From: Bacteroides gallinarum DSM 18171 = JCM 13658
Lineage (GTDB): Bacteria; Bacteroidota; Bacteroidia; Bacteroidales; Bacteroidaceae
Assembly: GCF_000374365.1 (NCBI RefSeq)
Contig: NZ_KB894118.1
Span: forward strand, 1 to 64,000
Reading direction: 5' to 3'
Length of the DNA: 64,000 nt
Below, one piece after another: positions 45,221-54,588 of this stretch (the first letter of the stretch is position 1; the number at the start of each line of letters is the position of its first letter). The translations under genes were made by a program, and so were the position numbers. Under the pieces are notes generated by a model, which worked only from the letters and a program-made list of their open reading frames with translations, made no database searches and had not been told where the DNA came from.

Positions 45221-47060
45221 TTAACGTTTGCCAAGGTCATTGTACAATGTTTGCAGGATTGCTTTCCCTCTTTCTTCGCGGGCTTTGTCCTCTCCGTATA
45301 ATGCTTTCCCGGCAGTATTGTCGTACACGGTGCAGCCTGTGGAATCCCTGAAAATAAAACCGTTGTTGAAAGTATTGAAAGCAAACGGGTATGTGTAACT
45401 GTTCGACATCACATCCCGGCTGAAAGTAAATTCTTCGTAAGGAATGTTTAGCTGGGCAAGAACGGTTGCCGCCAAGTCTGTCTGGCTGATGAGCCTGTCG
45501 ATTCTCCGTGTATCTTTGATAGCTCCGCCGAGTAACAGTAACGGTATATGGGGAAAATCGGGCGAGGCAATCTCCTGATGATTGAAGCCGTGGTCGGCAG
45601 TACAGACAAATCAATAGGTTATCCCATGCGGGAGTGTTTTTTAACCGGTCTATGAAATCTCCGAAACAACTGTCTGTGTATGCAAATGCGTTGAACTTTT
45701 TGTCCGCTAACCGGTAATAAGGAACATCGAACGGGGCATGCGAGCTGATAGTCAGGAAAGTAGTGTACCATGGCTCCTTGCCTTGCCCGTATTTCTGCTG
45801 TATGTCCCGGTAGAGCCAGTTGAATGCAATATGGTCGGGTACACCCCATTTGCAGGTACGGTCGGATGCCGGAAAACTGTCCTGGCTTATCAGCTTGTCG
45901 TGCCCGGCACTGATAAAATAATCGGCCATATTGAAGAAAGTCATGTCGCTGGCATATAAGGCTTGTGTCCGGTAGCCGTAGGATTTTAAGGTTTTGGGTA
46001 GCCCGGGAAGCGATTGTATCTTGTGCGAATATCTCATAATGCTTGTCGTGGGTTGCGCCGGATAACCGCTGAGAATGGATACTATGCCCCGGTCTGTCCT
46101 GAAACTGTTGCAGTAGCACCGGGTAAAGGAGATTGCCTCCTCGGATATCCTATCGATATTGGGGGCTATTCCTTTCATTCCGCCTAAGTTCTCGATGAAT
46201 ACAGCTCCGAAACCTTCCAAAACGATGAACAGGATATTGGGGCGTGTGGTTTTAAGCAGGCATTCTGTGGTATCGGTAGGAAAGGCGTTCCCTTTCCGGG
46301 GAAGTATGGAGTCGTAAATATCGGCACGTTCTTCTTCGGTGAAGAACCTGAACTGTTTACTGAAGTTTTCGGCCTTGAGAGAGGTATAGGCTATATTGAA
46401 TAAAGGATTCAATGCGCTATGGTTATGGAATGCTGTCTTTGAGTAAAACGCCCTTCCGGGAGTGTTAGGCCAGATTCTCAGCCCGCGTATCATACAGAAA
46501 AGGCATCCGCCGAATACTGCGAGGCATATCAGGGCAGGAAACCGCTTGCTCTTGTCGGCATGGCCGAATTTAATCTTGTACACAGGCATTGCCAGGATGA
46601 AGAAATAGGCGGCGGCCAGTACGATGATTGCCGTAACCCTCAATAATATATATGAAAACGAGACGCTGGCAAATGCATTCTTAGGGTCGTTCAGGTACAT
46701 GAAAACCGTGGCGTCGAGCTTGAACTCCCAGAATTCGTAGAGCGAAGCGTCTGCCAAGGTTACTGCAGAAAGCAGGAAGGCTATCGCGATATTATAACCG
46801 ATGAGCGGTTTGCGGGGAGAGAACCGGGGAAGAAACAGATAGAGGCCGATAATGAGGAAAGGGATGACTGTCAGGTATCCGGCTGTTGCAACATCCAGTG
46901 GAAGGCCATGACGATAGATTGCCGCCCAGTCCGTAAGCGTGCATGATGAACCTCCGCACCCCCAGTTGTATAATAGGAATATGGGCTTCTGTATAAACAG
47001 GAATATACCGATGCAGAGCATCAGGTGGGAGAGCAGGTAGATAATGGACTTCTTTAGCAT
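45221..47060 (-). pseudogene. Phosphoethanolamine transferase/LTA-synthase-like, frameshifted
   Basis: Membrane transferase of the alkaline-phosphatase fold (EptA/LtaS/MdoB type), likely modifying lipid A or core. Starting at 47060, five hydrophobic N-terminal segments (about 1-185) lead into the catalytic domain with NILFIVLEGFGAVFIENLGG and the nucleophile region CYCNSFRTDRGIVSILSGYP. Near 45601-45610 a net +1 shift (apparent 4-bp insertion, ACAGACA where ACA would restore frame) breaks the reading frame just before TADHG, which holds metal-binding Asp and His. The remainder continues in another frame from about 45600 to 45221 (TDLAATVLAQLNIPYEEFTF onward). This is either a real inactivation, a phase-variable state or a sequencing error. 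Confidence 0.75.
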
Positions 47061-48115
47061 AATGTTCGTTTTTCGTTGAGCAATGTTTTTTCTATTTGCC
47101 GGAGAATCCTTTCCGGTGTAATCCTGTTCATGCAGTCGAAATGGCGTAGCGGGCACTTTTCCGCTCCGCTGATACTACATGGCTGGCAGTCTGTGCCGGC
47201 TACTATGGCATTGTCCTCCCGTTGCCCCCAACCGCCGAAACCGCATAACGGGGTAGTGCTGCCCCATATGGAGATTACCGGAGTACCGGTTAGCGATGCC
47301 AAGTGCATATTGGCGGAATCCATAGACACCATGACCTCCAGGCGGGACATCAGCGAGAGTTCCTGCTCGAGGGATAACCTGCCGGGCAGGGCTATGGTAG
47401 CGGGATATGCAGCCTCCCATTTTTTCAGGACAGCCGTTTCTTTCTCTCCACCGCCGAAAAGGAAAATGGTGTACCCCTTTTGAGCGGTTAATAGTTTTAC
47501 GACTTCCTGCATCTGTTCCAGCGGGTAAGTCTTGTTCGCATAACGTGCGAAGGGAGCTATACCTATCCCTTTCGTACCGCTTGGGACGGGTATATCCAAA
47601 GTAAAAGGTATGGGAGGGATGTCCTGGAAAATACTCCGGAAGGTAGGGGTTACAGGAAGTCCCAACCGCTCCAGCACATCGAAATAGCGTAGGATATAAT
47701 TCCGTTGGGCTATCGGGCTTTTGTTGTGACGCCGTGTCAGCGCCTTTCTTTTGCTTCTTTGCTTCCGTACTATGCTTACCGGTTTTCCGGTTATACGGAA
47801 GTAGCAATCTATGCACCACGAACGTAGTACATTGTGAAAGTCGGCTACCTTGTCTATCTTCTCCTTGCCCAGTATCCCTATCAGTTTTAGTACACCCCTT
47901 ATCCCCCGGTGGATATCCCTGTCGGTTGTAATGAATGAGATATTGCCGGGCGCATTGACAAACAGCCGGGTGAAGAAAGGACGCGTCAGTACTTTTATCC
48001 GGTATTGCGGATACTGCACGGCAAGGGAGTAGATTGCGGGAATCGTCATCGCTACATCTCCCAATGCCGACATGCGGATAATCAATAGTACCGGTTCTTT
48101 TTTCTTCATAGTCAT
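47054..48115 (-). CDS. Glycosyltransferase family 9 (heptosyltransferase-like)
   Basis: GT-B enzyme of 353 aa of the ADP-heptose:LPS heptosyltransferase family. The start at 48115 overlaps the previous stop (ATGA). Motifs are LLIIRMSALGDVAMTIPAI (about 10-28), GIAPFARYANKTYP (about 185-198), LFGGGEKE, and C-terminal VSMDSANMHLASLTGTPVISIWG (about 280-302). Whether it transfers heptose or another sugar in Bacteroides is uncertain. It adds to the inner core built on waaA products. Stop overlaps the next gene's start by 7 bp. Confidence 0.88.
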   Translation of the reverse strand: MTMKKKEPVLLIIRMSALGDVAMTIPAIYSLAVQYPQYRIKVLTRPFFTRLFVNAPGNISFITTDRDIHRGIRGVLKLIGILGKEKIDKVADFHNVLRSWCIDCYFRITGKPVSIVRKQRSKRKALTRRHNKSPIAQRNYILRYFDVLERLGLPVTPTFRSIFQDIPPIPFTLDIPVPSGTKGIGIAPFARYANKTYPLEQMQEVVKLLTAQKGYTIFLFGGGEKETAVLKKWEAAYPATIALPGRLSLEQELSLMSRLEVMVSMDSANMHLASLTGTPVISIWGSTTPLCGFGGWGQREDNAIVAGTDCQPCSISGAEKCPLRHFDCMNRITPERILRQIEKTLLNEKRTLC

Positions 48116-49113
48116 TGGCAATAAGGGATTTGCCCGCTTCTCTGCAGATACTTTTGTATGACAAGCAGGGATATGGCTCTTTCTACTTTCTTGTTCTTGA
48201 ACCGGCGGATGTACTCGTGGGCATGTTCGATGATAAGCTCCGCTTCGTCCGGATGCGAGATATAATACTCTATCTTCTCTATCAAGTCCGAATAGTCGGG
48301 CTTGATTTCTATGTAATGGTAGCCGGGAACGAGTTTCCCTTCCATGAACCACGTCTCGTACCGCGGGCGCGGCATTACGGGTACGGAGTTGGAGGACATT
48401 ACCCATTTCAGGTTGCTTGCCACATCGTTACCCTCGATGCAACAGATGAATTTGTACTGTAATTGCTCCTCGAGGGTGAGGTAACCTTTCACCCATTCCG
48501 GATGCTCCCGGGCGGTATCCGTATTGATTTGCCCGATGTCGCATAAGGGATGTCCGTAATACATCTCGAGCAGTTTCCGGCGATGCGGCTGCCTTACGAC
48601 GTTGCGGCTGACCAGCATATCCTTTTTCTCACGGAAATTCCTGCTGTCCCTGATAAAGTGGAAATGCCGTACCCGGTTCAGCTTTAGCAGGACGGCGTTG
48701 GAAGTTGCACCGCCAATGGGACGGCTTTTGACGAAAGCCGGCACGGACGGTTCACGGGTAACATCGCCGAACTCATACCTGAACCTGGAATGCGGGCTGA
48801 AAAAGCGGATGTTACTGTATAGGTCGAAAAAATACATGGAGAACTTCTCTTTCTTGCCGAATGGATACCTGAAAGAGCGGATTGCAGTCCACTCCTCCGA
48901 AGTGCGGCATTCCGGCATCCGGTTGTAATAGGCTACGCGTTCCTCAATTTCCCGCTTTCTGTTTTGGGGAAGGGATGCAAGAATACCCCGGAGTTGCCGC
49001 CTGTACAGGTAGTTCGGCAGGAAGTAGGTGCTGAAATTGCAGATATAGAAATAGATTCTCCTGAATCCTTTCTGGAATTGCAGATAATACCGGGCATTCA
49101 TGTTACAACTCAT
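48112..49113 (-). CDS. Glycosyltransferase family 90 (CAP10-like)
   Basis: Protein of 333 aa. The GT90/CAP10 hallmarks FVKSRPIGG (about 127-135), SRNVVRQPHRRKLLEMYY, and KFICCIEGNDVASNLKWVMSSNSVPVMP (about 225-252) are clear, followed by YHYIEIKPDYSDLIEKIEYY. Members transfer glucose or xylose in LPS and glycan synthesis. It is cotranscribed with its neighbours (4-bp overlap downstream). Confidence 0.85.
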   Translation of the reverse strand: MSCNMNARYYLQFQKGFRRIYFYICNFSTYFLPNYLYRRQLRGILASLPQNRKREIEERVAYYNRMPECRTSEEWTAIRSFRYPFGKKEKFSMYFFDLYSNIRFFSPHSRFRYEFGDVTREPSVPAFVKSRPIGGATSNAVLLKLNRVRHFHFIRDSRNFREKKDMLVSRNVVRQPHRRKLLEMYYGHPLCDIGQINTDTAREHPEWVKGYLTLEEQLQYKFICCIEGNDVASNLKWVMSSNSVPVMPRPRYETWFMEGKLVPGYHYIEIKPDYSDLIEKIEYYISHPDEAELIIEHAHEYIRRFKNKKVERAISLLVIQKYLQRSGQIPYCQ

Positions 49114-49116
49114 TAA

Positions 49117-50253
49117 TCAGGATTGTAGTACTTGCCGATAGACGTTCAGCAGGCTTTGCATAATTCTCTTTTCGGAGAAATCCCGGGCATGCTCTTTTCC
49201 CTGCTCTGCCATGTACGTAGTCCGTTCGGGGCTCTCCAATATGCTGTCTGTCAGTTCCGCTATCTTTTGGTAATCGAACGGATTGCAGTATAAAGAGGCG
49301 TCGCCACCGGCTTCTTCCAGGCAGGAACCTGTGGCTGCAACGACCGGTACGCCCGAAGTGAGCGCCTCCAGTACGGGAATGCCGAATCCCTCGAAATAGG
49401 ACATGTAGAGAAATACGGAACAGCCCTGATAGAGTGCGGGCAAGTCGGCATTAGGGACGTTGTTCAAGATATGCACCCTGCCTTGCAGCCCGAGATTGCG
49501 TACCCTTTCCTCTATGCTGCTTTGAAACTTGGTATGTTTGCCCACCAGTACCAGGTGTATGTCCTCATCATGCATAAGCGGCAGCGCCTGCAGGATAGAA
49601 CGGTGGTTTTTTCTGTGCTCGAAAGTCCCTACGCTGAGCAGGTAGCGGTCGGGAATGCCGTATCTTTTTCGTATGGCCTGCTTTTCTTCAATGGAAACGG
49701 TGCGGCTGAATATCCTGTCGCATCCCTGGTATACGATTTCTATCTTACTCTCCGGTATATGGTAAAAGTCGATGATATCCCGCTTGGTTTGCCGGCTGAT
49801 AGCTATAATCTTATCGGCGTGCCGGCAGGCATAAAGCGTTTTCCATTTCAATATCAGCCGGCTGAACAAATCGTAAGTCTCGGGAAAACGCAGGAAAATC
49901 AAGTCGTGAATGGTTACTACGGAAGGTATTCCCGTTTTCTGTATGCCCCATGGCAACTCGTTGGTCAGTCCGTGGAACAGGTCGATTCTTTCGGATTTCA
50001 GTACCCCGGCGATGTTGCGGCACTTGCGGTATTCCTGCAGGAAAACCGGCTTTTTCGAGGGATACAGGCTGTAGTGCAACGCGGGCGAGTTGACAATCCG
50101 TTTCATCGCTTTGTCGTTTACCGGTTCTGTGGCAAATAGGAAGTACTGGTGTTCGGGAGCGTACGAGCAAAGGCCGTTGATTAGACCTCTGCTGTAATTC
50201 CCGATTCCCGTTAGGTTCTTGACCGCCTTTTTGGCATCGAATCCGATACGCAT
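49117..50253 (-). CDS. Glycosyltransferase family 4
   Basis: GT-B enzyme of 378 aa. N-terminal MRIGFDAKKAVKNLTGIGNY with the GIGNYSRGL loop, donor-site TVGTFEHRKN-like SVGTFEHRKNHRSILQALP (about 212-230), and the EX7E region MSYFEGFGIPVLEALTSGVPVV (about 284-305). Retaining, nucleotide-sugar-dependent transferase for LPS core. It follows kdsB by 6 bp. Confidence 0.9.
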   Translation of the reverse strand: MRIGFDAKKAVKNLTGIGNYSRGLINGLCSYAPEHQYFLFATEPVNDKAMKRIVNSPALHYSLYPSKKPVFLQEYRKCRNIAGVLKSERIDLFHGLTNELPWGIQKTGIPSVVTIHDLIFLRFPETYDLFSRLILKWKTLYACRHADKIIAISRQTKRDIIDFYHIPESKIEIVYQGCDRIFSRTVSIEEKQAIRKRYGIPDRYLLSVGTFEHRKNHRSILQALPLMHDEDIHLVLVGKHTKFQSSIEERVRNLGLQGRVHILNNVPNADLPALYQGCSVFLYMSYFEGFGIPVLEALTSGVPVVAATGSCLEEAGGDASLYCNPFDYQKIAELTDSILESPERTTYMAEQGKEHARDFSEKRIMQSLLNVYRQVLQS

Positions 50254-50259
50254 AGTGAA

Positions 50260-50997
50260 TTATAGTTTAGCTTTGTTCTCGTTTAAGTATTTCTCTACGC
50301 CCTCGATGTCTTTCCGGTTGTCTACCGATAAAGATTTGCAATGGCAGTTGTAGTAATAGATAGGCATATGGTTTTCGAGAAAGCGGAAAGAATCGTTTTC
50401 TTCAATCTTCTCGATAGGACCCCGGGGAGTATTGTGATAGAATTCCAATGCTTTCCGGTTGAAAGCACCTACCCCTACGAACTTATGATATACGTAGTCC
50501 ATATTTCCTTTGGGATAAGGAATGGGGCTGCGCGAAATGAAAAGACAACGGTTGTCTGCGGCGGTAACGATTTTCAGGTTCGTGGCATCGATTACTTCTA
50601 CGGGGTTGCTGAAGTCCGTCATCAGGTTCGATACGTAGATGTCGTTTTCCGGCAACTTGTCGGGAATACATTGAACGATGTATTCCTTGGTCAGTAACGG
50701 CTCGTCGCCGTTGACCATGACGTACAGGTCTGCCGGTATCCGGGTGGAAACTTCATAGAGACGTTCGGTGGCAGTGTCGTGGTCGGAAGAAGTCATCACG
50801 ACCCGGGCTCCGAAAGCTTCGCAGGCATTTTTTATCTTTTCGCTGTCGGTGGCTACGTAAACCTCCTCGAAGCATTCCACTTCCTTGCAATGGGTATATA
50901 CCCATTGTATCATCGGCTTGCCGCAAATCAGGGCAAGAGGTTTTTCGAAAAAACGGGTCGATTCGGCACGTGCCGGTATTACACAAACAATTTTCAT
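50260..50997 (-). CDS. kdsB: CMP-KDO synthetase (KdsB)
   Basis: Activates 3-deoxy-manno-octulosonate (Kdo) with CTP for transfer onto lipid A by WaaA. The 245-aa protein has CVIPARAESTRFFEKPL (about 5-21), EVYVATDSEKI, VMTSSDHDTATERLYEV and VNGDEPLL (about 95-102), all family motifs. It starts 2 bp before the acyltransferase end of the operon's previous gene. Its location next to waaA supports Kdo rather than another sugar acid. Confidence 0.88.
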   Translation of the reverse strand: MKIVCVIPARAESTRFFEKPLALICGKPMIQWVYTHCKEVECFEEVYVATDSEKIKNACEAFGARVVMTSSDHDTATERLYEVSTRIPADLYVMVNGDEPLLTKEYIVQCIPDKLPENDIYVSNLMTDFSNPVEVIDATNLKIVTAADNRCLFISRSPIPYPKGNMDYVYHKFVGVGAFNRKALEFYHNTPRGPIEKIEENDSFRFLENHMPIYYYNCHCKSLSVDNRKDIEGVEKYLNENKAKL

Positions 50998-50998
50998 T

Positions 50999-51907
50999 TC
51001 AATTCTTTTTTAGATTGGTATTTGAATTATCTTGTTTAGAAAATCTCCATCTCTTATGCGACCATAGCCAGTATTCCGGCGAGCGGCATATCGTGGCTTC
51101 CAACATTTGCAGGAACCGGAGGGTATAGGGATACTCCGTCTCCGTACAGCCGGGCTGTATTTGCTTGAAAGTCATCCTGTAATGCCCTCTCCCGGTCTTT
51201 TCTATATCGAGATATACATAATTCGCACCGGTTCTTTGCCCTATTGCTTCGCCGCCGGTACTGTATGCCGTTTCCTGGTGGAGGAATGTAGTCCAGTAAT
51301 ACAGGTTCGAGCTGTTGGGGCGTTGGTCGGCTATAAACCCTATGATGCTCTGTTGCCCTTCCTTATTCATGCGGAGCAGCGTACGGAAAGCCTGTTTTTG
51401 CGGAATGCTGGTCGTAGGGAAGCGGGAGCGTATCCTCAACATGATATTGTCCATGACCTTACTGCGTACCGGGCGATATATCTGCCCGCTGATTACGGAG
51501 CGGGTGTAATGCCGTGTAATCGCCTGCGCCCATTCCCAGTTTCCGTAATGGCCTAAGAACAGGATAATAGGCCGTTTGCTTTCCAGCAGCTTGTCTACCA
51601 GCTCACCGTTGGTAACTTCTATGCGCCGGTCTATCTCCTTGTCGGAGATGTGCAGCAGCTTGACAGTCTCTACGATGCAGTCGCAAAGGTGGTGGTAGAA
51701 CTTGCGTTCGATGTCTTTTATCTCACCGCTGCTCTTGGCGGGGAACGAGCGCTGCAAGTTCCGCCTTACCGTTTGCAGCCTGTAATGGAGGCAGTGGTAG
51801 AGCAATACATAGATGCCGTCGCTGAATATATAGAGCACCCTTAACGGCAAAAGAGCCGTCAGATGCAATAAGCCGATAGCCAATCCGTATAGAAGCCTGC
51901 TTTTCAT
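50999..51907 (-). CDS. Lipid A acyltransferase (LpxL/HtrB-like)
   Basis: Inner-membrane acyltransferase of 302 aa adding secondary acyl chains to lipid A. The ATG at 51907 overlaps the waaA stop (ATGA). An N-terminal hydrophobic anchor (about 5-40) precedes the catalytic HX4E motif in LGHYGNWE (His120, Glu125) and a GFIADQRP-type substrate site (about 180-190). Bacteroides lipid A usually lacks some secondary chains, so the exact acyl position is not predicted. Confidence 0.85.
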   Translation of the reverse strand: MKSRLLYGLAIGLLHLTALLPLRVLYIFSDGIYVLLYHCLHYRLQTVRRNLQRSFPAKSSGEIKDIERKFYHHLCDCIVETVKLLHISDKEIDRRIEVTNGELVDKLLESKRPIILFLGHYGNWEWAQAITRHYTRSVISGQIYRPVRSKVMDNIMLRIRSRFPTTSIPQKQAFRTLLRMNKEGQQSIIGFIADQRPNSSNLYYWTTFLHQETAYSTGGEAIGQRTGANYVYLDIEKTGRGHYRMTFKQIQPGCTETEYPYTLRFLQMLEATICRSPEYWLWSHKRWRFSKQDNSNTNLKKN

Positions 51908-53163
51908 GATTTGCCCAATAATCGGATGATATGTGAGGTAGCCCCGCTGTTCCGGTCGGTATAGGCTTGCGCTGTTTTTTTGATACGGGCCAGCTCCGCC
52001 CCGTTTGCATGTAGTTTGACAAACCACTCGTCCAAATCCTTTCCGGAACGCACAATACTGCCTATGTGCAGCTCAATCAGTTCGTTCGGGGTGGCTTTCC
52101 TATGTATGAGCGGGCCGAAAGCTACCGGTAAACCGTAAACGGTAGCTTCGATGATGCTGTGCAGATAGGGGGTGAAACCGCCTCCCACGTACGCCCATTT
52201 CCCATAACGGTATAAGTAGGCCAGGTCGCCCAGGTAGTCTATAATCAACGCCTGCGTATCGGAGAAATCCGTGTTTTCATCGCATTCGGAATAACAGAGG
52301 GCATATCCGTCCAGGCAGAACTTTATTTCGTTAAGTATTTCTTCGCTTATCTCATGAGGCACTATGATGAAGTGTACATCCCTATGATTGTTGGCAAGGC
52401 TGCTGACGAGCGCCATGTCCTTCCTGTCGCTGATGCTTCCGGCTATGAAAAGGTCGCCTTGCCGTGCGAACCGCTCGATAACGGGATTATGCCACGGGGT
52501 GGTGCTTACGGCGATTGCATTGTCGAACAACGGGTCGCCGGTTATACTTATATTCTCGAAACCCAACGCCCTGAGATTGGCTTTGGACTGTTCGTTCAAC
52601 ACCATGAAGTGGGTGAATGCCTCCAGCGATTTCCGGTATATCCCGCCATACCATTTGAAAAAAGGAGCGTTCCGGCTGATTACTGCCGAAATGAGATAGG
52701 TGGGGATGTTCCGCCTTTTCAGCTCCGATAAATAGTTAAGCCAATATTCGGAGATGATGAATATCGCCTTCCGAGGCTGTACGGTATCGAGAAAGCGGCG
52801 TACATTTCTCCGTGTATCCAGCGGAAGGTAGAAAACGTGGTCGGCATCCGGGTGATGCCACTTGAGTGCCTCATAACCGGTAGGCGAGAAGAATGTAAGG
52901 ATGATGCGGTACTTCCCCTCCCTTTTTAGCTGCCTGATGATAGGGCGTGCCACTCCGTATTCGCCTAAAGAGGAGGCATGTATCCATAAAGCCGGCAGGT
53001 TGCCGGTATCGCCGGTTTCTTTTTGTATGGTTTCGATTAACCCCTGCTGTCCTGCTGCGAACTTCCGGAATTTCCCGCTGCCCGGAACCATAACCTGTAT
53101 GCGGGCAATTAACGTGAGGATTAACCCAGCCAAAGTAAGTATTGCGTTATATATGGAGCTCAT
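51904..53163 (-). CDS. waaA: Kdo transferase WaaA
   Basis: GT30 enzyme that attaches Kdo to lipid IVA, the first step of core assembly. The ATG at 53163 gives 419 aa with an N-terminal membrane helix (about 7-28), WIHASSLGEYGVARPIIRQL (about 75-94), SEYWLNYLSELKRR (about 137-150; the usual motif is ETELWPN, here changed), and VGGGFTPYLHSIIEATVYG (about 325-343). A -7 box TACCTTTG (minus strand, 53196-53189) lies just upstream, so the leader is short and this gene heads the LPS run. Confidence 0.9.
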   Translation of the reverse strand: MSSIYNAILTLAGLILTLIARIQVMVPGSGKFRKFAAGQQGLIETIQKETGDTGNLPALWIHASSLGEYGVARPIIRQLKREGKYRIILTFFSPTGYEALKWHHPDADHVFYLPLDTRRNVRRFLDTVQPRKAIFIISEYWLNYLSELKRRNIPTYLISAVISRNAPFFKWYGGIYRKSLEAFTHFMVLNEQSKANLRALGFENISITGDPLFDNAIAVSTTPWHNPVIERFARQGDLFIAGSISDRKDMALVSSLANNHRDVHFIIVPHEISEEILNEIKFCLDGYALCYSECDENTDFSDTQALIIDYLGDLAYLYRYGKWAYVGGGFTPYLHSIIEATVYGLPVAFGPLIHRKATPNELIELHIGSIVRSGKDLDEWFVKLHANGAELARIKKTAQAYTDRNSGATSHIIRLLGKS

Positions 53164-53188
53164 TGTGCCGATAGTATAATAATCGGCG

Positions 53189-53196
53189 CAAAGGTA
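53189..53196 (-). promoter_or_regulatory. -7 box of the LPS cluster
   Basis: TACCTTTG on the minus strand is a consensus -7 element about 25 bp upstream of waaA. No TTG at the optimal spacing; one exists 27 bp upstream. Confidence 0.55.
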
Positions 53197-53279
53197 CGGT
53201 GAAGGCAGAAGGCGGACGGTATGCAAGCCGTCGGTATTCTGTACGGAAACGTTCTGATTTGATACGGTCTTTCCGCTGC

Positions 53280-53612
53280 TTACAATAGCTGTTGTTTCAG
53301 CAGTTCAAGCAGCTCCTGCGGAAGGTGGGAGAGGTCTAACTCCCTGTTCTTGAAAGGGAGTACGATGCAGGGGGAGTCTTTGCCCGCCTGTTCTTTCCGG
53401 TTGAGGTAAACTTCGCCGATGAAGTCGTATTGAAGCACTTCGGAGATAAGCAGGAGTCTTTCCACATCGATGTTCTTGCTGTTGAATATGTGATAAAGCG
53501 AGGTACGGGCACAATGTATCTGGCGCGCAAATTCTGCATAACTGATATGGCGTTCGTCTACCTTCTGCTGGATGATTTTCCCGATGTAGATGTCTTTGAA
53601 TTTAGGTTCCAC
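53280..53612 (-). CDS. XRE-type helix-turn-helix regulator
   Basis: DNA-binding protein. From the GTG at 53612 it has 110 aa beginning VEPKFKDIYIGKIIQQKV; an in-frame ATG at 53753 would add 47 residues without homology, so the start is uncertain. The helix-turn-helix is SYAEFARQIHCARTSLYHIF (about 25-45), followed by IDVERLLLISEVLQYDFIGE as in Bacteroidetes XRE regulators. It lies between the LPS cluster and the YciH gene in the same orientation as waaA, and might regulate envelope genes, but there is no direct evidence. Confidence 0.7.
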   Translation of the reverse strand: MEPKFKDIYIGKIIQQKVDERHISYAEFARQIHCARTSLYHIFNSKNIDVERLLLISEVLQYDFIGEVYLNRKEQAGKDSPCIVLPFKNRELDLSHLPQELLELLKQQLL

Positions 53613-53753
53613 AGATTCGTTTCCTGTACACTCACCATCTGTTCCCCTGGTGTCCGGCGATTTTTGTTCAACAAAAAAGCGTGAGGAACTATACTGTTCA
53701 TCAAAAACGTGGTATCGCCAAACACCAGACCTACGAATGAACCGAATAAACAC

Positions 53754-54059
53754 CCCACGCTGGTGCTATATGTATGCGACACACACGGTCGCAAGAATAC
53801 ATACAACCAACGGAAGCATCATACTGTTCCATCCTCGTAGGTCGAAATTTTGGCGATTTTCGTTTTTGGATGAAGCTTATAACGCTTTCTTTCTATATAT
53901 AATGTATATATATGTCCGCTATGGATAGTCACCTACCCCCTCGGACATTGCAAAGATACAAAGAAAGTTGAACAGTGTGACGCAGGAGAGGTGTTTATTC
54001 ATACGAAAGATATGAAAATAATGTAATACAAAAGGAGACGCCCGGCGAAGAATGTGGGG
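53754..54059. other. Intergenic region with candidate promoter
   Basis: The 306 bp are AT-rich. Read on the minus strand, a -7 box TATCTTTG (53955-53948) could drive the XRE gene. An inverted repeat ATGTCCG/CGGACAT (about 53910 and 53940) brackets the region just downstream of it. I see no coding sequence. Confidence 0.45.
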
Positions 54060-54419
54060 TTATCCTACGGGCTTGGTCTGCGTATATCCTTCTTTCTTCA
54101 ATAATTCCAGCACCTTCTGCTTGAAATCTCCCTGTACGATGATTTCCCCGTCTTTGGCACTGCCTCCTACGCCGCATTTGCTTTTCAGGAACTTGCCCAG
54201 CTCCTTCAAGTCCTCCTCCGTGCCGACGAAGCCGGTAACGAGAGTTACTACCTTGCCACCGCGGTTTTTGCGGTCTAACTGCACGCGCAGACGCTGTTGG
54301 GAGGGTTGGAGAGTGGCCGGTTCGTCGTCCTTCTCCGTTTCGTACTTAAAGTCGGGATTGGTAGAGTACACTACGTTCAACCGCTCTTTCCAGTCATTAT
54401 CTTTTAAATTCTTAGCCAT
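54060..54419 (-). CDS. SUI1/YciH-family translation factor
   Basis: Protein of 119 aa from the ATG at 54419 (a GTG 6 bp upstream is an alternative). The eIF1/SUI1 fold is shown by LQPSQQRLRVQLDRKNRGGK (about 38-57), VTLVTGFVG, LKELGKFLKSKCGVGG (about 72-87) and KDGEIIVQGDFKQKVLELLK. Bacterial YciH can influence start-site fidelity; its physiological role is poorly defined. Confidence 0.88.
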   Translation of the reverse strand: MAKNLKDNDWKERLNVVYSTNPDFKYETEKDDEPATLQPSQQRLRVQLDRKNRGGKVVTLVTGFVGTEEDLKELGKFLKSKCGVGGSAKDGEIIVQGDFKQKVLELLKKEGYTQTKPVG

Positions 54420-54453
54420 ATTCACCTGTATTTACTTATTATGAAAAGATGCT

Positions 54454-54484
54454 CAAAAGTACGGCTTTGCAGGAAACTTTGCAA
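54454..54484 (-). promoter_or_regulatory. Promoter of the YciH-like gene
   Basis: On the minus strand TTG (54484-54482) and TACTTTTG (54461-54454) are spaced 20 bp apart, about 35 bp before the gene. A consensus promoter, divergent from rex. Confidence 0.7.
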
Positions 54485-54524
54485 TCGTAGGTAGAAATAA
54501 TGTTAACCTTTTGTGATAGATATG

Positions 54525-54554
54525 TTAGAGATTAGAAAAAAAACAGTACTTTTG
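54525..54554 (+). promoter_or_regulatory. Promoter of rex
   Basis: TACTTTTG (54547-54554) matches the -7 consensus and TTA (54525-54527) sits at the correct 19-bp spacing. An upstream TTGTGA half site (54511-54516) resembles half of a Rex operator (TTGTGA-n6-TCACAA), but the second half is not conserved. Confidence 0.6.
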
Positions 54555-54588
54555 TCGGTCATAATATTGAGAACTTAAAGAGAAAGCT

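Noticed and set aside
45221..45475. Independent 84-residue gene
   Set aside because: Its sequence is the missing C-terminal end of the frameshifted transferase (LAATVLAQLNIPYEEF matches the expected continuation).
54511..54530. Complete Rex operator in its own promoter
   Set aside because: Only one TTGTGA half site is present; the opposite half is not conserved, so autoregulation is not claimed.
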